A stretch of DNA of 64,000 bases, from assembly GCF_016909185.1 (NCBI RefSeq), contig NZ_JAFBFH010000004.1, positions 1 through 64,000 on the forward strand, given 5' to 3'. Made by a program: the position numbers and the translations under genes. The stretch comes from Siminovitchia thermophila. Its GTDB lineage: Bacteria; Bacillota; Bacilli; Bacillales; Bacillaceae_C. Below the pieces are notes generated by a model. That model ran no database searches and had not been told where the DNA came from. It saw only the letters and a list, made by a program, of their open reading frames with translations. This document shows, piece after piece, positions 7,515 through 15,993 of the stretch; positions within the stretch are counted from its first letter, which is position 1, and each line of letters opens with the position of its first letter.

Positions 7515-7827
7515 TATGGAGGGATGACGGGTGTGAAAGGTAAAAAATCAAATTAACTTTCAATGTAATAGCCTCTTTAACTTTCGAATTAATCTGTTTA
7601 GTTTTTTTATTAGTCTAACATCTGAGTATCTTCCTCTTAATTTAATGTCATATTATTGGCCATTGTTATTTTTATTAGGTGTATTCTATGGGAGTTATAT
7701 CATTTTAAAAAACAAGGCAAACGATTCAATTTATCACACCCTGGAAATTTTTGGTATTTCTTCATGTGTTCCCTCACTAGGTCTCTATTCCTTTTTCTAT
7801 TTCTTAGGAAAGACCATGGGAGGTTGA
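7515..7827 (+). pseudogene. Decayed copy of the 3499-3822 membrane protein gene
   Basis: From the ribosome binding site (GGAGGGATGACGGGTGTGAAAGG) onward this matches the minus-strand gene at 3499-3822 base by base with scattered changes. The C-terminal half is still readable (MSYYWPLLFLLGVFYGSYII through LGKTMGG), but stops and frame changes break the N-terminal half. The remaining 60-residue frame lacks its first membrane segment and has no site of its own. It keeps its convergent position relative to the decayed PLA2-like gene. Confidence 0.8.
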
Positions 7828-7852
7828 ATAGACGCTCAAGTTATTAGAAAGC

Positions 7853-7884
7853 AAAATACCTTTTCAGAATGAAAAAGGCATTTT
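7853..7884. terminator. Decayed copy of the bidirectional terminator
   Basis: AAAATACCTTTTC (7853-7865) and GAAAAAGGCATTTT (7871-7884) pair imperfectly. The hairpin corresponds to the one at 3438-3472 and has the same flanking sequence. Confidence 0.65.
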
Positions 7885-7899
7885 CCTGTTTTTAACATA

Positions 7900-8484
7900 T
7901 TTTACCATGGGAGTATGCAACGATCCACCATCCTGGATCGTTGGCTTTTATTCGCACAATTGTAAAGTTTTTTATCACAACCATTGTCACGTTTTCAAAA
8001 CTCGCATAGCAGCGGTCATGTGCTTGACGGTAGTGTGTTGATAGGTGTGGAATTTTTACCATTACATTTAACGCGACAATATCTATATGTTTTGCCATTA
8101 GAGGAGTTGTAAAACTTTTATCAATCGCTGTCACTTGAGTCACATCTTGATAATGCCCGGGAAAAAGTATTCCGTTGGAGCCATCTCTATAATTTCCAGC
8201 TGTTGCAACAACACTAATGTTATTGGATATTGCTTTTAAAACAGTTTTTCTTAAAGTGGAGTCCTTGTGGGGTCCACCTAAAGAAAATTGATAACATCTA
8301 TTTTCTTCTTATTATTTTCACCCCATTCTGGCTTTCCTAACTCCCTCCATCTTTTCAATACTAAATTAGCCCCCGGCGCAACCTTATGACAACTTTATTG
8401 TTTTGTGCTGTTATCATGCCAGATGTGTGTGTTGTTGTCTAAGACATGTCCACTTTCAACCCAAGATGAGAATTACTTACCCCA
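7900..8484 (-). pseudogene. Fused, decayed subtilisin and PLA2-like genes (second module copy)
   Basis: Reading the minus strand from 8484, fragments of the S8 protease appear in several frames (VAPGANLV, KIDVIN, NSWKL/AGNY region, DVTQVTAIDK). Near 8114-8118 the sequence jumps, without a stop, to the PLA2-like gene (YNSSNGKTY, RQAHDRCY, NDPGWW). The deletion took the subtilisin C-terminus including the active Ser, the whole YvrJ gene and the PLA2 N-terminal region. Frameshifts are frequent. The 83-codon open frame at 7892-8143 is only a shadow in a non-native frame. This is clear evidence that the entire module existed here in inverted orientation. Confidence 0.8.
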
Positions 8485-8544
8485 CCACGGACAATCTTTG
8501 TTAAAATAAATATAACTTCATTGATTCCAGGGAGGTAGCGTAGA

Positions 8545-9747
8545 GTGGCGCAAATTTTGTTGTTGGAGATTGCCAAGGCAATCGGGAAGTTTTTCATCCA
8601 TCCCGTTTTCTATTTTTCTATTATTCTGGCGCTTGCAGCCGGATATTTACGAGTGAAACGGGAACGAAAAGATTTTCATGTCAGGGTCAACGGGGCTCTG
8701 CATGAATTAAAACAGTTGTGGCCTGCGGGTATCCTGGCGGGGGTCATACTCTCCATCTTTACAATGGTTCTTGGTGTGGCGGTACCGCTTGAATACATCA
8801 TTTTGATTGCTGCTTTCTCCATTTTGTTGGGAGTCATTGCAAACGCGCGTTTATTATCAGCTGCTTTTACGATTGGATTGCCGGTTGTCTTTATTTATAC
8901 CACTGTTTCATTAGAGCTTCAGATTCCTTACATAGAGCAACTGCGGGGGAATATGACTTTTTTATCAGGCTTATCCATTCTGCTTGCACTCCTTATTTTA
9001 ATGGAAGGCATTCTCATGATGCGGGGCGGCTTAAAAGATGTTTCGCCAAAATTGCGTACAAGCCGCAGAGGTTTGACCGTTGGCGCTCTCCAGGTGAAAC
9101 GGTTATGGCTTGTTCCGGTACTCTTTGTTTATCCGGCGGGTCCTTTTGTATCGACACTCGACTGGTGGCCTGTCGTTCAATGGGGCGGAGAAACATTTAC
9201 GATCATTCTTGTGCCTTTTTTACTCGGTTTCCAACAGCAAGTTCAAGGTTGTCTCCCTAAAGACGCCGTAGTCAAGCTGGGGAAACAAACGCTGATTCTT
9301 GGGATTATCGTACTTGTTGTGGCTAATGCCCTTGTATTTTTCTATCCGTCGGTTGCCCCTCCAATCGTTGCCGGAATCAGTATATTGGGGCGCTTTTGGA
9401 TTTCATACCGCCACCGGGTTCGTGAAAATAATACATTATATTATTACACTCCGCTTAACGATGGCGTCATGATTTTGGATGTCCTTCCCGGGTCCCCGGC
9501 TGACCGGATGGAGTTGAAAACAGGAGAAGTTATCGTAAAATGTAATAACCTTGAAGTAACCAATAAAAAAGAATTGTACAAAGCAGTGCTAAAAAACAGG
9601 GCGTACTGCAAACTTGAAGTGCTGGACGAACATCAAGAAATTCGCTTTGTCCAGTGTTCCTTGTATGAAGGCGATCATCACGAGTTGGGGATTCTGTTTA
9701 TAGAAAGACGGGAAAGGCCAAAGGACACGGAAGTCGCTTCTTTTTAA
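8545..9747 (+). CDS. minJ: MinJ, cell-division topology protein with PDZ domain
   Basis: A 400-residue membrane protein with six to eight hydrophobic segments in its first 300 residues and a C-terminal cytoplasmic PDZ domain (VMILDVLPGSPADRMELKTG, GEVIVKCNN). Size and layout match B. subtilis MinJ (397 residues), which links DivIVA at the poles and septum to MinCD so that division occurs at midcell. It starts with GTG, preceded by AGGGAGG. The position on the uvrBA side of the chromosome agrees with B. subtilis. It ends at its own terminator. Confidence 0.85.
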   Translation: MAQILLLEIAKAIGKFFIHPVFYFSIILALAAGYLRVKRERKDFHVRVNGALHELKQLWPAGILAGVILSIFTMVLGVAVPLEYIILIAAFSILLGVIANARLLSAAFTIGLPVVFIYTTVSLELQIPYIEQLRGNMTFLSGLSILLALLILMEGILMMRGGLKDVSPKLRTSRRGLTVGALQVKRLWLVPVLFVYPAGPFVSTLDWWPVVQWGGETFTIILVPFLLGFQQQVQGCLPKDAVVKLGKQTLILGIIVLVVANALVFFYPSVAPPIVAGISILGRFWISYRHRVRENNTLYYYTPLNDGVMILDVLPGSPADRMELKTGEVIVKCNNLEVTNKKELYKAVLKNRAYCKLEVLDEHQEIRFVQCSLYEGDHHELGILFIERRERPKDTEVASF

Positions 9748-9770
9748 ACGATGAGACAATGATATTGAAA

Positions 9771-9828
9771 CCCGAATTCAAAAAAAGCATGTTGGCCGCA
9801 GTTTTTTGAGTTCGGGGCTTTATTTTTT
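9771..9828 (+). terminator. Intrinsic terminator after minJ
   Basis: CCCGAATTCAAAAAA (9771-9785) pairs with TTTTTTGAGTTCGGG (9802-9816), one wobble, and is followed by a T-run at 9819-9828. The next gene's ribosome binding site begins immediately after, so that gene depends on readthrough or an internal promoter. Confidence 0.8.
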
Positions 9829-9844
9829 TAAAGGAGAGTTTATC

Positions 9845-10762
9845 GTGAAACATGTCATCTTGGGGATTGCCTGCGTTGTCATAGTCGGACAAATTGCAGG
9901 ACTCATTTTATACCATATTCCCGGCAAACAGGAAAAGGCTCTGGAAAGTCATCCGGTTTTGGACAGCCAAGATAGTACGGTGACTGAGGAACAACCTTTG
10001 TTTGCCGAAGAAGTGATTGACTATTCCCTTCAACATGATAAGTTGAGTGTTACGTTTGATAAAGGTGAGAACTGGACCCCGGTTCCAGTTGAAAAAGAGT
10101 CTCTTTTTGGCGGGGAATATAACGGTAACCAACAAGAGCTCATTGAGAATAGTTATATCCTTACGAAAGAGCGGGCCGCGTTTTTATATTCGGTGGGGAA
10201 TAGTTCGGAAAGCGTGCAAATTAAGATGGCATATTCTCTTGACCAAGGGAGGTCTTGGGAGGAGACCGTCGTGGCGGAGCAATATCCTCCTATGCGTTTC
10301 CGAAAAGTGTCTTTTTTAAATGATCAATTTGGTTATGTGATCAGTTCGGGAGGGCGCACGATGTCGCAAGAAGTGTCGAGTGTCTTTCTAACGAACGATG
10401 GCGGGAAAAGTTGGAGAGAAACTAACAGTTCGAATGTAACGAGATTACTGGCGGATGGCGGCTTTACAGATGAGCAGACAGGGTTTTTATCGTTTGGGAT
10501 TATAAATCCCGAGCGTCCTGAGCTTCATGTGACACAAGATGGAGGGGATACTTGGGAGGAAGCGGAGATCCGTATCCCGGAGCAATATGAAAAAATCTTT
10601 GTGATCGCTGAAACCCCCTTTAAGGAAGGGAACAGCCTGGCGGTGCTGGTGAATCAGGGTCCGAACGGAGATTATAAGGGGGGAAAAGTAAAAGGAAAAT
10701 TCGTTTCGGATGACAACGGAAAAACGTGGGTGTTTTCGACGGAGGTACCGGCAAATGAATGA
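9845..10762 (+). CDS. Membrane-anchored BNR-repeat (beta-propeller-like) protein
   Basis: A 305-residue protein with an N-terminal hydrophobic anchor (VILGIACVVIVGQIAGLILY) followed by an extracytoplasmic domain containing sialidase-like Asp-box motifs: DQGRSWEE, NDGGKSWRE, QDGGDTWEE and DDNGKTWVF. Such motifs mark beta-propeller blades; with four or five blades it is not a complete sialidase and no catalytic Arg triad is evident. GTG at 9845 is preferred because AAAGGAGAG lies 6-7 bases upstream, whereas the longer frame starts inside the minJ terminator. It overlaps the next gene by 8 bases, so both are likely made together. Function unknown; perhaps cell-wall or envelope binding. Confidence 0.75.
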   Translation: MKHVILGIACVVIVGQIAGLILYHIPGKQEKALESHPVLDSQDSTVTEEQPLFAEEVIDYSLQHDKLSVTFDKGENWTPVPVEKESLFGGEYNGNQQELIENSYILTKERAAFLYSVGNSSESVQIKMAYSLDQGRSWEETVVAEQYPPMRFRKVSFLNDQFGYVISSGGRTMSQEVSSVFLTNDGGKSWRETNSSNVTRLLADGGFTDEQTGFLSFGIINPERPELHVTQDGGDTWEEAEIRIPEQYEKIFVIAETPFKEGNSLAVLVNQGPNGDYKGGKVKGKFVSDDNGKTWVFSTEVPANE

Positions 10763-11609
10763 ACACTTTAAAAAATTTAGCGGTTGGGCTCTGCTGCTTC
10801 TGGCTTTGGGTTTATTTTTATGGCAGGGCGGATTTTTATACTTGCATGCCAAATTTCAAGTGGAGTACAGTGATGGCCGGCTCTTTTACATGATCAATAT
10901 TTTCAGCATCATCTGCCTGGGATTGGCCCTTCTTTTGTTCGTTACAGCTACAAGAAAGTGGAGGGTGGCAGGAGGCCTGATCATGGTGATAGTCATTTTA
11001 ACAAACGGGCTGCTACTCGTTGCGGACGCTCGGAAAACAAATAATATAGTTAGCCTGTCACCGAACTTGAAACATGTGTTATCCATGAAAGAAGATAAGA
11101 AAACAGGTGAGACCACATACTACAGGACTTACTATTATCTCTTAGCCCGGCCAAAAGAAAGTTTCCCTTATCCAACAGCAGGAGACTTCAAGGTGAAATG
11201 GATCGCCAACGACGTTGCGGCTGTCACTTATAAAGCGGCGGATCAAACGATTCATCAATACATCGGCACATACGGGGATCGCGGCAGTGGGGGATCCTAT
11301 TACTATGTAGGACCATCCATTCACGGGCGCTGGTCCGGAGAAAATGCAGAGGTTATCAGCAATCAAGAAGGAATAACAGTGCGGCAAAACGGAGAAATGG
11401 ATACCTTCAACTGGGATCAAGTTGTCCAGTTTGGAACCCTTGCGGTTGTGTTAGTGAACAATGGCGAAGCCGCTTGGACTATTTCTTTAAACGAAAATTT
11501 TGTTGTTCAATCCGATTCGTCTGTTCCGCCGATTGGAGACATCAGCCTATATAAGGCTACAATGGAGAAAAATGAGCCTGTAAAACTTACATATAAAGGT
11601 TCGGAATGA
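10755..11609 (+). CDS. Conserved membrane protein, unknown function
   Basis: A 284-residue protein with three hydrophobic segments at about residues 8-28, 45-63 and 69-87, followed by a soluble domain of roughly 190 residues rich in Tyr and Gly (GSGGSYYYVG). No catalytic motif is visible and I do not recognise the family. The ATG at 10755 has GGAGG 9 bases upstream and overlaps the stop of the BNR-repeat gene by 8 bases, which indicates coupled translation. The pair may form an envelope complex. Confidence 0.65.
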   Translation: MNEHFKKFSGWALLLLALGLFLWQGGFLYLHAKFQVEYSDGRLFYMINIFSIICLGLALLLFVTATRKWRVAGGLIMVIVILTNGLLLVADARKTNNIVSLSPNLKHVLSMKEDKKTGETTYYRTYYYLLARPKESFPYPTAGDFKVKWIANDVAAVTYKAADQTIHQYIGTYGDRGSGGSYYYVGPSIHGRWSGENAEVISNQEGITVRQNGEMDTFNWDQVVQFGTLAVVLVNNGEAAWTISLNENFVVQSDSSVPPIGDISLYKATMEKNEPVKLTYKGSE

Positions 11610-11629
11610 GGCCGCCATCGTCCGAAGGA

Positions 11630-11793
11630 GGTTGGGACATAAGCAAATACGAAACAGCAAATGGTAAAAGCTGATTCATATTCGTAAAAATCGTAAGAAT
11701 AAAACCGCGTGAAATCAAGGTTTTAGGGGTAACCACCGTAACCACCTTGATTCCATGCGGTTTATTTCATTTTTACAGGGTTTTGTCCCGACC
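11630..11793. repeat. Nested inverted-repeat element (structured intergenic repeat)
   Basis: An outer stem GGTTGGGACA (11630-11639) with TGTCCCGACC (11784-11793) encloses an inner 18-base stem, 11703-11720 with 11745-11762, which has one wobble and one mismatch. The inner loop carries a direct repeat of GTAACCACC. The layout resembles the GTTGGGACA-type palindromic repeats scattered through Bacillales genomes, possibly MITE-like and able to terminate transcription. No coding frame lies here. Confidence 0.55.
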
Positions 11794-11811
11794 CCTGTTT
11801 TTGTAAAAATA

Positions 11812-11850
11812 TGACACCTGTCATACATATTCACTTACAGGTGTGAATGT
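11812..11850 (+). promoter_or_regulatory. Operator-like inverted repeats upstream of DUF418 gene
   Basis: ACACCTGT (11814-11821) and ACAGGTGT (11837-11844) are perfect 8-base arms spaced by 15 bases. Shorter palindromes overlap them (TGAC-acct-GTCA; ATTCAC with GTGAAT). Placed about 70-100 bases before the DUF418/kinase/regulator unit, this could be the binding site of the DesR-like regulator. Confidence 0.45.
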
Positions 11851-11912
11851 TTTTGAACTCTTTTCGCAGTTACAATAACATTATCAATCCGAATAAGAAA
11901 AGAGTGAGGAAG

Positions 11913-13046
11913 ATGGAAGAACGCATAGGAAGAATCCGTCTGCTTGATATTCTGCGGGGCTTTGCCGTCCTGGGAACGCTGGGGACGAATATATGGATTT
12001 TTGCCCATCTTGGGGATTTGAGTTATATCACGACTTATCATTTTTCCGGATGGTGGAATGCGGATGATTTCTTGCGTATGGCCGTTCTGTTTCTTGTGAA
12101 TGGAAAGTTTCTGGGGCTGCTGACTATCATGTTTGGGGTGGGTCTGGAATTAAAATACAGGCAGGCACTTCGAAAGGGGAATACCTGGCCCGGCGTTTAT
12201 ATATGGACATCCACTTTTTTGATCATCGAAGGCCTTATTCACTTTACCCTCGTGATGGAATATGACATTTTAATGAGCTACGGTCTTACAGCAATCATTG
12301 TCGCTTTCATTGTGAAAAAGGGCGACCGTTTTATATCGAAGACGATGAAGGTGATTGGGAGCATCCATGCTGTACTTATTTTAGGTATATTGATACTGAG
12401 CCTGCTGGCAGCGAATGCGTCATTGGGCCATTTCGGGGATGTTGTTTCCCTCTATAGGGATGGGACATGGCTTCAGCAAATTCAATATCGCCTTTCTCAT
12501 TTCTTGCTGTTGAGAACGGAAGCGATTTGGGTTATTCCGATGAACATATTTTTATTTTTGCTCGGTGTGCGCCTGATGCGTTCCGGTGTTTTTGCCCCGG
12601 ACGAAAATGGCAGGAGAAAGCGTGACAAGTTGTTTAAACTAGGGATTTATATCGGCTTGCCATTAAATCTGTTGATTTTTGTCCCTGGCGGCGATTTTGA
12701 CTTGGCTGTCCGCTATTTATTTGCTCCGTTGATGTCGCTCGGCTATATTGCGATCATTGGAAGAATGATAGAATATAAGAAATGGAATAGACTTTGGAAC
12801 CTTCTTGAAAATGTCGGCAAGATGTCTTTGAGCTGTTATGTGGTGCAAAATATTTTGTCATCCATCTTATTTTACGGATGGGGTTTTGCGCTAGGCGGGA
12901 AGCTGGACTCCCTGCAAGTCATTGTTTGTTGGGGGATCATCACCTTCATTCAACTGCTTTTTGCGTCTATCTGGTTCCGGTTCTTTCATCTTGGGCCGTT
13001 GGAGATGATTCGCAAGCGTGTCACTGGAATCGCTGTATCCCGATAA
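11913..13046 (+). CDS. DUF418 (YeiB-like) integral membrane protein
   Basis: A 377-residue protein with about ten membrane segments. The N-terminal RIRLLDILRGFAVLGTLGTN followed by IWIFA is the signature of the YeiB/DUF418 group, related to acyltransferase-3 membrane proteins. The C-terminal third (NVGKMSLSCYVVQNI, then FYGWGF) carries the second conserved region. The ATG at 11913 is favoured (GTGAGGA 5-6 bases upstream) over an in-frame TTG at 11847. It is followed after 15 bases by the DesK-like kinase, so it is probably the first gene of that operon. Substrate unknown. Confidence 0.8.
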   Translation: MEERIGRIRLLDILRGFAVLGTLGTNIWIFAHLGDLSYITTYHFSGWWNADDFLRMAVLFLVNGKFLGLLTIMFGVGLELKYRQALRKGNTWPGVYIWTSTFLIIEGLIHFTLVMEYDILMSYGLTAIIVAFIVKKGDRFISKTMKVIGSIHAVLILGILILSLLAANASLGHFGDVVSLYRDGTWLQQIQYRLSHFLLLRTEAIWVIPMNIFLFLLGVRLMRSGVFAPDENGRRKRDKLFKLGIYIGLPLNLLIFVPGGDFDLAVRYLFAPLMSLGYIAIIGRMIEYKKWNRLWNLLENVGKMSLSCYVVQNILSSILFYGWGFALGGKLDSLQVIVCWGIITFIQLLFASIWFRFFHLGPLEMIRKRVTGIAVSR

Positions 13047-13061
13047 CACCGGAGGATTTTT

Positions 13062-14186
13062 ATGAAAAATAAAATCTACCCAAAAGAGCAAATCAAGCAT
13101 TATTTGCTGATTGATGCCGTGTCTATCATATTTTTAAGTTACATCGTTTTGAGTTCAGAGAGCGATCTTGGCATCTTGGAAAGACTCTGTTCCCTGTTCA
13201 TATTTTTTATATCGTTTTATGTTGCGCTTTGGTATAGGGACTGGCGCCTTTTGGCCGCTGTCATTACCGGTATTGCCATCTTGACACTGTTAGGCGTAAT
13301 TGTTGGTTCTTCCGTTTTGCTGTTTGGTTTCATTTTTGCCGACCTTTTGGGAAGAGCGCATTCAAAGTGGCACATCGGCCTTGGCATTGTTGCTATTGCA
13401 CTGATGTTTCTTCTCGTTCCCTGGAAAAGTCAAGAGGCCTTTTTCACACTGAAATATCCCATACTGTTGCCGATCATGATATTGCAAATAGTTTATCCGG
13501 TTTTGATTTATATAAAAGAAAAAAATAAAAGCCTGCGGGGAGAACTGGATGCAGCCAATCAACAAATACAACATTTTATTCAACAGGAGGAGCGGCAGCG
13601 GATCGCAAGGGATCTCCACGATACCCTTGGGCATACGCTGACAATGATTAAAATGAAAAGCGAGTTGACCGACCGGTTGATCGATCAGGATCCCCGGCAG
13701 GCAAAGAAAGAGCTGAAAGACATATTGGATACGTCCAGAATAGCTCTGAAGCAGGTCAGGGAGCTTGTCTCGGATATGAAATTCATTTCCCTTGAAAGTG
13801 AATGGGGGCACTCCAGACAACTGCTGCAAACAGCAGGTATGGAACTGTTCATCACCGTAAAGGGCCGTCTCCGGCTTTTATCAAGTGTGGAAGAGACGAT
13901 GCTCGCCCTCTCTGTCAGGGAAGCGGTAACCAATATTGTCAAGCACAGCAAGGCGAAGCATTGCACGGTGGAACAGGGAGCGAACAGCCAAGTCTACTAT
14001 GTAAAAATAATGGATGACGGAGTGGGGTTGGTAAAAACAGAAGGTGGAAACGGGATCCAGTCGATGAAGGAGAGAATGCAAGCACTTCAAGGGTCTGCTA
14101 CGGTGGAAAATAGGCCTGACGGGGGGACGGCCGTCGTCTTAAAAATCCCCATTCGCCAAGATGGAAAGGGGAGACCTGCGTCATGA
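13062..14186 (+). CDS. DesK-like sensor histidine kinase (NarL type)
   Basis: A 374-residue kinase with four to five hydrophobic segments in residues 13-150, then the HisKA_3 dimerisation box ERQRIARDLHDTLGHTL with phospho-acceptor His186, and an HATPase_c domain (REAVTNIVKHSKAK, MDDGVGL, GNGIQSMKERM). Length and sequence around the His resemble B. subtilis DesK, the membrane-fluidity sensor. GGAGG lies 6-7 bases before the ATG. It overlaps the regulator gene by 4 bases (ATGA). No fatty-acid desaturase gene is nearby, so the controlled gene may be the upstream DUF418 protein. Confidence 0.85.
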   Translation: MKNKIYPKEQIKHYLLIDAVSIIFLSYIVLSSESDLGILERLCSLFIFFISFYVALWYRDWRLLAAVITGIAILTLLGVIVGSSVLLFGFIFADLLGRAHSKWHIGLGIVAIALMFLLVPWKSQEAFFTLKYPILLPIMILQIVYPVLIYIKEKNKSLRGELDAANQQIQHFIQQEERQRIARDLHDTLGHTLTMIKMKSELTDRLIDQDPRQAKKELKDILDTSRIALKQVRELVSDMKFISLESEWGHSRQLLQTAGMELFITVKGRLRLLSSVEETMLALSVREAVTNIVKHSKAKHCTVEQGANSQVYYVKIMDDGVGLVKTEGGNGIQSMKERMQALQGSATVENRPDGGTAVVLKIPIRQDGKGRPAS

Positions 14187-14788
14187 TAAGAGTCGTAATA
14201 GCGGAAGACCAGCAGATGCTGCGCGGCGCCTTAACTTCCTTACTAAGGTTTGAGCCGGATATTGAAGTAGTGGCCGAAGTATCGGATGGAAAGAAAGCAT
14301 GGGAAGTGATCCGGAGCTATCAGCCAGATGTGTGCGTGCTTGACATTGAAATGCCGGGGATCAGCGGATTGGAAGTTGCCGAAAAAATAAGGGATGAGCA
14401 ATTGCCTTGCAAAGTCATGATTGTCACCACTTTTGCGCGTCCCGGCTATTTGCAAAAAGCAATGGATGCCCAAGTGGAGGGTTACTTGCTAAAAGATGAG
14501 CCGATTGATTTTTTGATTGAGTCCATTCGAAAGGTCATGGAAGGACAACGGATGATTAGCACCGACTTGGCTGCCGCTCTTTTTATAAGGGAGGAGAACC
14601 CGTTGAGTAAAAGAGAAGTGGAAGTGTTGCGCCTGGCGAATGAAGGCATGACGACAAACACCATCTGCAAGACACTCTTCTTGACGAAAGGGACCGTGCG
14701 GAATTATTTATCTTCGGCTATTCAGAAACTGGGAGCCGAATCGAGGCAACAGGCGGTAAAGATCGCCGAAGAAAAAGGATGGATATAA
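14183..14788 (+). CDS. DesR-like response regulator (NarL/FixJ family)
   Basis: A 201-residue regulator: receiver domain with AEDQQMLRGAL at the N-terminus, phospho-acceptor Asp54 in CVLDIEMPG, TTFARPGY and conserved Lys in LLKDEP, then a LuxR-type helix-turn-helix (LSKREVEVLRLANEGMT, GTVRNYLSSAIQKL). It is close in length and in several motifs to B. subtilis DesR. It is translationally coupled to the kinase. It ends before a terminator at 14890. Confidence 0.85.
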   Translation: MIRVVIAEDQQMLRGALTSLLRFEPDIEVVAEVSDGKKAWEVIRSYQPDVCVLDIEMPGISGLEVAEKIRDEQLPCKVMIVTTFARPGYLQKAMDAQVEGYLLKDEPIDFLIESIRKVMEGQRMISTDLAAALFIREENPLSKREVEVLRLANEGMTTNTICKTLFLTKGTVRNYLSSAIQKLGAESRQQAVKIAEEKGWI

Positions 14789-14889
14789 GAGAAAAAGGAC
14801 CATTGGATTATTTTTTTAGGGAAGCCCTTGTTTTTCATTCCAAAACCCCACATCTATCTCTTCGCGAAAGCATTCACTTTCTCCTTGTG

Positions 14890-14926
14890 CGGTATAACTA
14901 TTTGTGAACGAGTTATGCCGTTTTTT
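14890..14926 (+). terminator. Intrinsic terminator after desKR-like operon
   Basis: CGGTATAACT (14890-14899) pairs with AGTTATGCCG (14911-14920) with one wobble and is followed by six T. Confidence 0.75.
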
Positions 14927-15237
14927 GTATCATGGCTTCACCATGGTTTGATCAACTTCCCAGTATATGGTCTGGACAAGAAAAACCAATATGGAGACGG
15001 AAAGCCTCATGAATACTTAAAGGATGCGACTTCCCTCTGTCATCGCCAAATACGATATGCATTGCTCCCTTACCCCATCTCTATAATGAATAGAGGGGGG
15101 AATGATTGACATGGACAGAATGGGCAGAGCATCTCGGAAAAACCACTTTGTTATTGGGAAGGTTTTTTGTCCATATCCTCATAAACTTTTTCAAAATCCG
15201 GTTTAGGGCCTGCTTGCCAAATGAGGGCAGCAGGCGC
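14927..15237. other. Intergenic region between convergent units
   Basis: No gene is supported: open frames here lack ribosome binding sites and family features. A bulged hairpin (GCCTGCTTGCC with GGCAGCAGGC, about 15208-15235) just downstream of the FetB-like stop codon may end the minus-strand transcript, although a clear U-run is missing. Confidence 0.5.
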
Positions 15238-15993
15238 TTAGTTTTTCAAACGGTTTAGCTGCATTCGATTGTTAAACAACGATGGATAGGACAGGAAGCC
15301 CAGCATGGCGCCGGAAATGGCCGCGGCTGTCAGCAAAAGAAAGAGAACGAGCAACTGGAACATAACGGCCTGGAGCGGATCAGCCCCGGCGATGATCTGT
15401 CCGCTCATCATACCCGGCAATTGGACGAGTCCCATCGTTTTCTGGCTTTCGATCGTGGGAATCATGCTAGCTTTGATCGAAGAAATCAATTGGGAATGGA
15501 TCGCCTGCTTCGGAGTGCCGCCCAGAGATAAAATTAATTCGGCCTCGTCTTCATGAGCTTCCACTTCGGAAATGAACCTGTTTAAGAAAAGAATAGAAAG
15601 CACCATGGCGTTTCCAATCACCATCCCGCTGATCGGTATGATGTATTGTGCAGTCGGGGGCGTAATCCGCAACCCGAGCAATATCCCTTGGGTGATAAGC
15701 TCAATGAATATAATCGTGATTGTCACTTTCCACGTAATGCCTTTAATAAAGCTCCCTTTTTTCCGAACATTTTCCACTGCTGCCCCAATCATTAACATAA
15801 TCATCAATATCACATAGATGGGTTGCTCCGATTCAAAAACAAACTGCAATAAATATCCGACGATCAATAGCTGAATGATTGATCGGACTGTTGCCACAAT
15901 CGTATCTTTTTCAAGTCCTAATTGAAGCGTTTTGGACAATAGGAGCGGAATGAGCACGAAAATGAGTGTGAAAGCCAATGCAGTATAGCTCAT
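15238..15993 (-). CDS. FetB-like ABC transporter permease (UPF0014)
   Basis: A 251-residue integral membrane protein with about six to seven helices, of the YbbM/FetB family. The conserved stretch LSLGGTPKQAIHSQLISSIK followed by ASMIPTIESQKTMGLVQLPGMMSGQIIAGADP is diagnostic. In E. coli FetAB takes part in iron export and resistance to oxidative stress. The ATG at 15993 overlaps the stop of the ATPase gene (ATGA) and has GAAGGAGG 6 bases upstream; an earlier in-frame ATG at 15999 directly abuts that site and is less likely. Confidence 0.85.
   Translation of the reverse strand: MSYTALAFTLIFVLIPLLLSKTLQLGLEKDTIVATVRSIIQLLIVGYLLQFVFESEQPIYVILMIMLMIGAAVENVRKKGSFIKGITWKVTITIIFIELITQGILLGLRITPPTAQYIIPISGMVIGNAMVLSILFLNRFISEVEAHEDEAELILSLGGTPKQAIHSQLISSIKASMIPTIESQKTMGLVQLPGMMSGQIIAGADPLQAVMFQLLVLFLLLTAAAISGAMLGFLSYPSLFNNRMQLNRLKN

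Noticed and set aside
7313-7543. 76-codon frame with TTG start
   Set aside because: No ribosome binding site; its C-terminal codons come from the start of the decayed membrane-protein copy, so the frame is chimeric.
7892-8143. 83-codon minus-strand frame as a functional gene
   Set aside because: It lies mainly in a non-native frame of the PLA2 pseudogene; the same shadow frame exists in the intact copy at 3183-3410.
14828-15109. 93-codon plus-strand frame
   Set aside because: It crosses a strong terminator and has no ribosome binding site or domain.
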